5,701 nucleotides of DNA, taken from NCBI GenBank assembly GCA_900551185.1, contig URVF01000106.1, positions 1-5,701 on the forward strand. Reading direction: 5' to 3'. The position numbers and the translations under genes were made by a program. The stretch is from an uncultured Collinsella sp. Its GTDB lineage: Bacteria; Actinomycetota; Coriobacteriia; Coriobacteriales; Coriobacteriaceae. A model generated the notes under the pieces. The model saw only the letters and a list, made by a program, of their open reading frames with translations. It was not told the DNA's origin and made no database searches. This document shows, piece by piece, positions 1-4,477 of the stretch (position 1 is its first letter; each line of letters begins with the position of its first letter).

Positions 1-47
1 GAGATCATGCCTAGTCTCGTGGGCTCGGAGATGTGTATAAGAGACAG
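1..47. other. Nextera i7-side sequencing adapter (artefact)
   Basis: This is not genomic DNA. Bases 14-28 read GTCTCGTGGGCTCGG and 29-47 are the 19-bp Tn5 mosaic end AGATGTGTATAAGAGACAG, together the Nextera read-2 transposase adapter. Bases 1-5 (GAGAT) match the end of the P7 flow-cell sequence, and the 8 bases at 6-13 (CATGCCTA) match, from memory, the Nextera i7 index N706. Genuine sequence starts at about position 48. The assignment rests on exact recall of the adapter and is close to certain; the index name is slightly less so. Confidence 0.98.
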
Positions 48-156
48 GAAATGTACATATCAACCCATCGAATAAGGTTAGGCCCGAAAAACACGGGTAG
101 GATATCGGCATTGCCTTACAACTATACTCGGTTAGTCACAGAACGGGAACGTAAGT

Positions 157-1074
157 ATGCGCTGCCTCATCATCCACAACCCGGCATCGGGCCCTAGCTC
201 CGATGAAATCTTCGCATTCACACACGCCCTTGCACAGGGCGGCGACGAGGTCGTGATGCGCTTTATCGGCGATGGCATGGAGCCCGAGGACGCCGTGGCA
301 GACGTGCGCGAGTTCGATCGCGTGGTCGTTTCGGGCGGCGACGGCACCGTTTCCAACGTGCTCGACCAGATGCGCGGGTGCGGTGTCCCCACGCTCGTCT
401 TCCCCTCCGGCACAGCCTGCCTGTTCTTTAACAACATCGGTAATGCCCCCGAAGCGGCGGCGCTCGCCAAGGCCTGCCGCGACGGCCGCACCGTCAAGGT
501 TGATATGGGTGAGCTCTTTTGGCTCGACGAGAACGGCAACGAGAAGCGCCACGGCTTTATCATCATCGCCGGCTCGGGCTTCGACGCCGAGATCATGATG
601 AAGGCCGCCCCCACCAAAAACGACATCGGCGAGATCGCCTACTTCCTATCCGCACTCGCCACGCCCAACCCCACGGTGGCGCACTTTACGATTGAGCATG
701 ACGGCATTGTCGAGGAGCTCGATGGCATCTGCTGCATGGCAGGCAACACCTCGGTCATCCAAAACGACATCAACCTGTTCCCCGACTGTCGCATGAACGA
801 CGGCATGGTCGACATCGCAGTCATCGATCCCGTAAAAACCGTGCAACTGCTTCCGACCGTGATCACCGCCGCACTCGACCCCGCCGGCAAGGTGCTCGGC
901 CGTCCGCAGTTCAAAATCATCCAGACCAAGGAAGCCAAGATCACCTGCACCCCGTCGCTGGGCATGCAGTTCGATGGCGAGATCATCTCCAGCAACTCCG
1001 GCGTCTTTGGCGCCCGCGCGCTTCCGCAATGCCTCGACCTCATTGTCGACGAATTTTCACCGCTCGGAAAATAG
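157..1074 (+). CDS. Diacylglycerol/lipid kinase family protein (DagK/YegS/BmrU type)
   Basis: A 305-residue protein of the bacterial lipid kinase family, which phosphorylates diacylglycerol or related lipids with ATP at the inner face of the membrane and recycles them into phosphatidate. The N-terminal nucleotide-binding half has the opening NPASG (residues 8-12), GGDGT (60-64) and PSGTA (83-87). The C-terminal beta-sandwich half carries MQFDGE (270-275), the family's conserved DGE. Length is normal for the family. The residues after GTA are unusual: CLFFNN replaces the common N-D/L-x-A-R. The ATG at 157 has only a weak ribosome site (GGGAA, 145-149), but no better in-frame start exists. A TATACT at 123-128 could be a -10 element, but no convincing -35 is present. 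It heads a two-gene unit with the microprotein that follows after 9 bp. The exact lipid substrate cannot be read from sequence; a sphingoid or undecaprenol-type substrate is possible. Confidence 0.9.
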   Translation: MRCLIIHNPASGPSSDEIFAFTHALAQGGDEVVMRFIGDGMEPEDAVADVREFDRVVVSGGDGTVSNVLDQMRGCGVPTLVFPSGTACLFFNNIGNAPEAAALAKACRDGRTVKVDMGELFWLDENGNEKRHGFIIIAGSGFDAEIMMKAAPTKNDIGEIAYFLSALATPNPTVAHFTIEHDGIVEELDGICCMAGNTSVIQNDINLFPDCRMNDGMVDIAVIDPVKTVQLLPTVITAALDPAGKVLGRPQFKIIQTKEAKITCTPSLGMQFDGEIISSNSGVFGARALPQCLDLIVDEFSPLGK

Positions 1075-1083
1075 GAGGACCCC

Positions 1084-1176
1084 ATGAATGACAATCCCCT
1101 GATTGGCTTTATCGTCATCGTCTTGGCCATGCTCGTCGGCTATGCGATTAACGTAATCCACCGCCGGAAGAAGTAA
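1084..1176 (+). CDS. 30-residue single-span membrane microprotein
   Basis: A 30-codon reading frame starting 9 bp after the lipid kinase stop. The Shine-Dalgarno AGGAGG (1073-1078) overlaps that stop codon and sits 5 nt before the ATG, the strongest ribosome site in the window. The peptide opens MNDNP, then has one hydrophobic helix of about 20 residues (LIGFIVIVLAMLVGYAINVI, residues 6-25) and ends HRRKK. By the positive-inside rule this predicts N-out/C-in topology. The ribosome site, the sensible membrane-protein composition and the terminator 37 bp downstream argue that it is a real gene co-transcribed with the kinase. I do not recognise the family. A role with the membrane-associated kinase is inference from position only. 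Confidence 0.7.
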   Translation: MNDNPLIGFIVIVLAMLVGYAINVIHRRKK

Positions 1177-1212
1177 TTCCACATTGGTATGATATTCATC
1201 CAGTTATCGTCT

Positions 1213-1253
1213 CCCCCGTTGTTTATGCATTTGCCAAACAGCGGGGGATTTTT
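1213..1253 (+). terminator. Intrinsic terminator of the lipid kinase unit
   Basis: A 12-bp stem pairs CCCCCGTTGTTT (1213-1224) with AAACAGCGGGGG (1236-1247), with one G-U pair and an 11-nt loop, followed by ATTTTT (1248-1253). It has the standard form of a Rho-independent terminator and ends the kinase-microprotein transcript. Confidence 0.92.
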
Positions 1254-1304
1254 CTTCGCGTCCCGTGCAAGGCGCTTTATTCAGGCACAGTAATTGCAGG
1301 GCGT

Positions 1305-1320
1305 CTTTATTTAAATAAAG
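1305..1320. repeat. 16-bp perfect palindrome (operator candidate)
   Basis: CTTTATTTAAATAAAG is identical to its own reverse complement over all 16 bases. A perfect palindrome of this length in an upstream region is typical of a dimeric regulator's operator, and it has no loop to form a useful RNA hairpin. The AT-only core means chance is a larger concern than for a GC-rich site. Confidence 0.55.
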
Positions 1321-1342
1321 CTAGATAATGAGTATTATTGTC

Positions 1343-1381
1343 CGCTCATCGCATATTTTAGGACGCTCATCGAGTATTTCA
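1343..1381. repeat. Direct repeat of 18 bp with 21-bp period
   Basis: CGCTCATCG occurs at 1343-1351 and again at 1364-1372. Extended copies 1343-1360 and 1364-1381 agree at 15 of 18 positions. The 21-bp period equals two turns of the DNA helix, which would place two bound proteins on the same face. The second copy runs into an imperfect inverted repeat: AGTATT at 1373-1378 and AATACT at 1394-1399, extended by CAT (1380-1382) and ATG (1391-1393) around a one-base bulge. Confidence 0.55.
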
Positions 1382-1484
1382 TCAAATTTAATGAATACTT
1401 CTTAGACTTCCGATAGGCTAATAGGTGTATTTATTAGCTGAGATTCCGCACGGTTACGCGGGGTTTCAACGGTTGGGAGGGATT

Positions 1485-3287
1485 ATGAGGTTTACTCATC
1501 CTGTCAACACGCTCAAAAAGCTCGGCTGCGGCCTTGCATTTGGAGCAGCGGCCATCATGGCCATGCCGACTTCGGCACTCGCCTGCACCCAGATCTACAT
1601 GGGCAGCAAGCTCACGGCAGACGGCAACACGTACTATGGCCGTTCCGAGGACTTCGGTCCGCGCTATGTCAAGCACTTTGGCATTGAGCCCGCACACAAG
1701 GACGGCAACAAGTACACCTCGGTCGAGTCCGGTTTTAAGTACAAGTCCAAGGGCGCAACCTACCGCTACACCTTCGTTCGCGACAACCCCTCTCAGTGGG
1801 AAGATCGCTACGACGCATATTCCGAGGCTGGCATCAACGAGAAGGGCGTTTCCTGCTCTGCCACGCTGAGCACCTCCTATAACGAGAAGGCAGAGGAAGC
1901 CGACCCCGTCACCGAGGAGACCGGCATCGGCGAGTACAACTACGCTAGCGTCATTCTGGGCGAGAGTGCCACGGCCCGCGAGGGCGTCGAGCTCGTCGGC
2001 AGCCTGATCGACGAGCAGGGCGTCTGCTCCAACGACCAGATTATCATCGCCGACAGCACCGAGACCTGGTTGTTCGCCGCGCTTTCCGGCCATCAGTGGA
2101 TTGCTATGAAGCTCGCCGATGACATCGCCTCGCTCAACCCCAACATCGGCAACCTCACCTATAACGTCGACCTCGATGACACCGAGAACTGTCTCCATTC
2201 CGAAGGCATCGAGTCCATGCCTAAGGAGAAGGGCTTTGCCGAGTACACCGACGGCAAGTTCGACGTCGCCAAGACCTACGGCGAGGAGATTAGCGAGGCC
2301 GGTATGCACCAGTGGTCGCGCTATGTCCAGGGACGCGACTACTTCATGGCTCCGCTTGCCGAGGGCACTGACTACGAGATCGTGAAGGACGAGCGTGAAG
2401 ACGCTCGCGCCACGACCGGCGCTCTGGTGCACGAGCTGCAGCCGCTGTTCTTTACGCCCGGCAAGTCTGACTGGAACACCTTTGAGATGATCCGCAGCTT
2501 CGCTACTCGCGGCGAGAATGTCGCCGGCCTCAACGCCAACACCGACGGCGCCTATGCCATCGGCTCCAACCGCAACACCGAGATCCATACCTTCCAAATC
2601 CGTCAGGGCATGGATCCCGAGATCGCGACCATTCAGTGGGAGATGCTCTCCAACGCCGAGTTCTCCGTCGCCATCCCCCTCTACTCCACACTGCTCACCG
2701 AGGTCAGCCCTTACTTTAGCGATCAGGATGTCTCCTTCGATCACTGCGAAGAGGAAGACGTCGTGAACAACGAGGAGCCCAAGAACTCCATCAACTACGT
2801 CCTCATGGACATCAACACGCTCGCCTATGAGAACCGCGACCACTGCGCTACCGGCGTCCGCGCCTACCTCGACGCCCTGCAAAAGGAACTCATCGAGCAG
2901 AACCTGACCGTCGACGAGGCCATGCAGGCCGCCGAGGACATCGAGGCCCGCACCGCCCTAGCCAACAAGGCTGGCAAGGCTGCCACCAGGAACACCTACG
3001 TCAAGTGCAAGGCCATGCTCGAGGAGATGCGTGACTACCTCAAGGAGGAGGATTTCTCCGAGGAGTTCGTCCCAAGTGACTACGATGCCGACAACGACTG
3101 CCTGGTCGAGTCCATCACCTACGCCGACGAGGCACTCTCCGATGAGGACGTAGCCGAGCCCGAGGTCGAGAAGGAAGAGGCCACCGAGGAGAAGTCCGAA
3201 GGCAACAACGTGGCCGCCATGGCCGTTGGCGCCGTCGTCGTCATCGGTGTCTGTGGCTTCGTGATCTATCGTCGCAAGAAGGCCTAA
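1485..3287 (+). CDS. Secreted, membrane-anchored C69 family dipeptidase (PepD type)
   Basis: A 600-residue peptidase of the C69 family (Ntn-hydrolase fold with N-terminal Cys nucleophile), which cleaves dipeptides. Residues 1-33 form a signal peptide (KK at 11-12, a hydrophobic core, then the signal peptidase I site ALA at 31-33). Cleavage leaves CTQIYMG with Cys34 first, exactly where the family places its nucleophile. GRSED (52-56) corresponds to the family's conserved R-x-E-D region; ADSTETWLF (around 189-197) and the segment EIHTFQIRQ...IQWEML (around 366-387) are also family-typical. An acidic stalk (about 515-573) leads to a C-terminal transmembrane helix (576-595) and RRKKA, so the enzyme should sit on the outer membrane face. 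I chose ATG 1485 over an in-frame GTG at 1425 because of GGGAGG at 1475-1480 and the signal peptide beginning there. Likely monocistronic. The substrate is unknown; other Ntn amidases are a less likely alternative. Confidence 0.92.
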   Translation: MRFTHPVNTLKKLGCGLAFGAAAIMAMPTSALACTQIYMGSKLTADGNTYYGRSEDFGPRYVKHFGIEPAHKDGNKYTSVESGFKYKSKGATYRYTFVRDNPSQWEDRYDAYSEAGINEKGVSCSATLSTSYNEKAEEADPVTEETGIGEYNYASVILGESATAREGVELVGSLIDEQGVCSNDQIIIADSTETWLFAALSGHQWIAMKLADDIASLNPNIGNLTYNVDLDDTENCLHSEGIESMPKEKGFAEYTDGKFDVAKTYGEEISEAGMHQWSRYVQGRDYFMAPLAEGTDYEIVKDEREDARATTGALVHELQPLFFTPGKSDWNTFEMIRSFATRGENVAGLNANTDGAYAIGSNRNTEIHTFQIRQGMDPEIATIQWEMLSNAEFSVAIPLYSTLLTEVSPYFSDQDVSFDHCEEEDVVNNEEPKNSINYVLMDINTLAYENRDHCATGVRAYLDALQKELIEQNLTVDEAMQAAEDIEARTALANKAGKAATRNTYVKCKAMLEEMRDYLKEEDFSEEFVPSDYDADNDCLVESITYADEALSDEDVAEPEVEKEEATEEKSEGNNVAAMAVGAVVVIGVCGFVIYRRKKA

Positions 3288-3306
3288 GGCCCTGAAACCC
3301 TAAGCC

Positions 3307-3354
3307 GCGGGCGGGATGGCGCAGGTCGCCCCGCCCGCTCAGCCCGCTCTTTTG
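3307..3354 (+). terminator. Probable terminator after the dipeptidase gene
   Basis: GCGGGCGGG (3307-3315) pairs perfectly with CCCGCCCGC (3330-3338), and within the loop GGCG/CGCC can pair as an alternative. A second copy of the 3' arm, GCCCGC (3342-3347), directly precedes TCTTTTG, so the hairpin GCGGGC/GCCCGC ending at the T-run is another option. The T-run is short, so termination may be leaky. Confidence 0.65.
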
Positions 3355-3414
3355 ACCGGTGGGAAACCCGCCCGAAATCTTTTCAAAATAGATTTCCCCG
3401 CACACACTTTGCTG

Positions 3415-3423
3415 TGCTATAGT
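3415..3423 (+). promoter_or_regulatory. Extended -10 promoter of the Trp leader transcript
   Basis: TGCTATAGT is an extended -10 element (TGn plus TATAGT, five of six matches to TATAAT). The -35 region is poor (TTTCCC near 3393-3398), as is common when the TG extension is present. Transcription would start near 3430, giving a 5' leader of about 50 nt before the leader peptide. It lies between the dipeptidase terminator and the attenuator, as expected. Confidence 0.6.
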
Positions 3424-3481
3424 GCAGCGCAACAGCAACTAGGTGCGACCGCGCCATGGCATCACGAAAGGAGCCACAGAC

Positions 3482-3550
3482 ATGAAGAACACGATGAAGT
3501 CCCTCAACAACTGGTGGTGGCGTGATGCGAATACGATCGGTCGACAGTGA
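3482..3550 (+). CDS. Tryptophan leader peptide (22 aa, Trp-Trp-Trp)
   Basis: A 22-codon frame with a good ribosome site, AAGGAG (3468-3473), 8 nt before the ATG. It encodes MKNTMKSLNN, then three consecutive Trp codons (3512-3520), then RDANTIGRQ and stop TGA (3548-3550). Three adjacent Trp in so short a peptide, in front of an intrinsic terminator, is the hallmark of ribosome-mediated attenuation: charged tRNA-Trp level decides whether the ribosome stalls. It resembles trp-operon leader peptides of actinobacteria, which also carry Trp runs, but the gene behind it is a transporter rather than a biosynthetic gene. The peptide itself probably has no function beyond being translated. Confidence 0.93.
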   Translation: MKNTMKSLNNWWWRDANTIGRQ

Positions 3551-3617
3551 GTCCCTCACGCCTGTTTTTGCGCTCTAGGTGATTGAAAGGCCTCCGGTTT
3601 CGACCGGGGGCCTTTTT
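3512..3617 (+). promoter_or_regulatory. Tryptophan transcription attenuator with competing RNA stems
   Basis: The leader RNA has the pieces of a switch. A 1:2 stem pairs GGCGTGA (3519-3525, starting inside the last Trp codon) with TCACGCC (3556-3562), 7 bp without mismatch. The terminator stem is 3586-3598/3603-3615. Two candidate antiterminators would break it: GCCT(G)TTT (3560-3567) with GAAAGGC (3585-3591), and CGGTCGA (3538-3544) with TCGACCG (3600-3606). A ribosome stalled on the Trp codons would cover 3519-3525 and free the antiterminator strand. One reaching the TGA would cover about 3535-3560 and let the terminator form. A small hairpin GTGAG/CTCAC (3547-3551/3555-3559) also exists. 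Pairings are read by eye; which antiterminator operates is undecided. Confidence 0.85.
3586..3617 (+). terminator. Attenuator terminator before trpP
   Basis: A 13-bp stem pairs AAAGGCCTCCGGT (3586-3598) with ACCGGGGGCCTTT (3603-3615), with one G-T wobble and a TTCG loop. It ends in a run of five T (3613-3617). It is a strong Rho-independent terminator lying 36 bp after the leader peptide stop and about 78 bp before the transporter gene, so it decides how much transcript reaches trpP. Confidence 0.95.
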
Positions 3618-3694
3618 CTATCTCGAGCCCGATCGCATTCGCATCACGCGCCTCCGCTTTTCTCTTGCACTCCCCTTCCGAAAGGATTTTCACC

Positions 3695-4267
3695 ATGTCT
3701 CAGAACACCACCGCCGCCCAGCCCCGCACCGTCCAGACCGCCGACCGCGGCAAACTCGACGTCCGTGCCCTCGTCTTGCTCGCCATCCTGCTTGCCGCCG
3801 GCTTCATCCTCAACTTCACCGTCGGCAAGGCCATCTCCGGCATCTCGGGCGGCATGATCAGCCCCGAGTTCATCATCTCGGCCTTCTGCCTCACCATCCT
3901 GGTCGTTCGTCCCAACATTGGCCAGGCTCTCATCATCGGCCTCATCTCGGCCGCTGTAATCCAAATCACTACCACCTCGCCGTTTGTCGATTTTGCCGCC
4001 GAGGGCATCGCCGCCATGCTCATGGCCGCCATCGTTAATGCAGCCGGCAAGAATGGCCAGGTTAAGCCCGTCGTCGCCATCGTCGCAACGTTCGTGACCA
4101 CCTTTGTCTCGGGCGTCATCTTCATGGTCATCAAGATGGCCATGCTCGGCGTGGTGGGCGAGCTCGCCGCAGCCATGCTGCCCGTGGTCGCCATGACCGC
4201 CGTGTTTAACGCCATTCTGGTCAGTGCCCTCTACCAGCCCATCCAGAAGGCACTGAAGCTCAACTAA
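3695..4267 (+). CDS. trpP: TrpP-type ECF transporter S component, predicted tryptophan-specific
   Basis: A 190-residue polytopic membrane protein resembling the TrpP (YhaG) tryptophan transporter family, S-like substrate-binding subunits of energy-coupling factor importers. After a polar N-terminus (1-22) there are about six hydrophobic segments, near 24-44, 58-71, 75-91, 100-117, 123-148 and 158-180. Conserved-looking loops are GGMISPEF (52-59), RPNIGQ (72-77) and TTTSPFVDFAAEG (92-104). The C-terminal pattern SG-V-F...LP...N...YQPIQK recalls B. subtilis TrpP; no alignment was run. The ATG at 3695 is supported by AAAGGA (3681-3686), 8 nt upstream; an in-frame TTG at 3665 lacks this. The attenuator in front gives independent evidence that the substrate is tryptophan. 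The ATPase gene downstream would power it. The protein contains no Trp residue. Confidence 0.87.
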   Translation: MSQNTTAAQPRTVQTADRGKLDVRALVLLAILLAAGFILNFTVGKAISGISGGMISPEFIISAFCLTILVVRPNIGQALIIGLISAAVIQITTTSPFVDFAAEGIAAMLMAAIVNAAGKNGQVKPVVAIVATFVTTFVSGVIFMVIKMAMLGVVGELAAAMLPVVAMTAVFNAILVSALYQPIQKALKLN

Positions 4268-4273
4268 CCCGCT

Positions 4274-4374
4274 CGGCTTTACGAGCCACCCCATCTTGGC
4301 GTTCATTCGTCGCTCGCGTACCAAAGCACGCTTCGCTCCTCTTTCGCGCCAACCTGGGGCCCCTCGTAAAGCCG
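4274..4374. repeat. 101-bp imperfect inverted repeat (MITE/REP-like candidate)
   Basis: CGGCTTTACGAG (4274-4285) is the exact reverse complement of CTCGTAAAGCCG (4363-4374). Inside, CCCCA (4289-4293) pairs with TGGGG (4355-4359) and TTGGCG (4296-4301) with CGCCAA (4347-4352), separated by small symmetric internal loops. This gives one long interrupted stem around a 45-nt centre that has a weak GCGT/ACGC hairpin. No T-run follows on either strand, so it is not a simple terminator. It could be an intergenic repeat family, a miniature mobile element, or an mRNA-stabilising or processing structure between the S subunit and the ATPase. Confidence 0.7.
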
Positions 4375-4399
4375 TCTCCGTGCTTCACCATCAAAGACT

Positions 4400-4457
4400 G
4401 TCCCAAACGACTAGCTTTTGGGGACGTTCTTAAACGACTGGTCATGTAAGAACGTCC
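4400..4457. repeat. Two overlapping, mutually exclusive hairpins before the ATPase gene
   Basis: Hairpin A pairs GTCCCAAA (4400-4407) with TTTTGGGGAC (4416-4425) with one extra T and G. Hairpin B pairs GGACGTTCTTA (4422-4432) perfectly with TAAGAACGTCC (4447-4457), 11 bp and a 14-nt loop. Both need GGAC at 4422-4425, so they cannot form together. Their loops share AAACGACT (4405-4412 and 4432-4439). Neither is followed by a T-run. Hairpin B ends 10 nt before the ATPase ribosome site. This may be a recombined intergenic repeat or a regulatory switch; sequence alone does not separate the two. Confidence 0.65.
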
Positions 4458-4477
4458 ATTGACTATGAAAGGTATCC

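Larger units (their letters stand above)
1285..1484 (+). promoter_or_regulatory. AT-rich upstream regulatory region of the C69 dipeptidase gene
   Basis: About 200 bp with much lower GC than the genes on either side, lying between the kinase terminator and the dipeptidase start. It holds the palindrome and repeats listed separately. A GATAAT at 1324-1329 resembles a -10 hexamer, and TTAGAC at 1402-1407 is a weak -35-like sequence, but no hexamer pair has good spacing, so I do not place a promoter exactly. The dipeptidase ribosome site is GGGAGG at 1475-1480. The density of symmetric elements suggests one or more DNA-binding regulators; which ones cannot be told. Confidence 0.5.

Noticed and set aside
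1425..1484. Upstream in-frame GTG start for the dipeptidase
   Set aside because: It has no ribosome site and would put 20 residues ahead of the signal peptide. ATG 1485 has GGGAGG at the right distance.
1570..1590. Lipoprotein signal (lipobox) at the dipeptidase Cys34
   Set aside because: The residues before Cys are A-L-A. A lipobox prefers Leu at -3 and a small residue at -2, whereas A-x-A fits signal peptidase I, and family knowledge makes this Cys the nucleophile. The C-terminal helix already gives anchoring.
1434..2882. Long minus-strand open frame of 482 codons opposite the dipeptidase
   Set aside because: It is the mirror of a high-GC gene with strong codon bias. The product is low-complexity Val/Gly/Leu/Asp with no recognisable domain, whereas the plus-strand frame has clear C69 motifs, a signal peptide and a ribosome site.
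3441..3454. AGGTGCGACCGCG, which resembles the T-box antiterminator motif
   Set aside because: It lies only about 10 nt after the predicted transcription start, leaving no room for a Stem I specifier domain, and it is not next to the terminator. The Trp leader peptide explains the regulation.
3316..3525. 69-codon plus-strand frame between the dipeptidase and the Trp leader
   Set aside because: It starts inside a terminator hairpin, has no ribosome site, and overlaps the promoter and the leader peptide in another frame.
3665..3694. Upstream TTG start for trpP
   Set aside because: There is no Shine-Dalgarno before it, and the AAAGGA for ATG 3695 lies within this extension.
4274..4374. Inverted repeat read as a Rho-independent terminator of trpP
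   Set aside because: There is no T-run after the stem on either strand, and the loop is far longer than in typical terminators.
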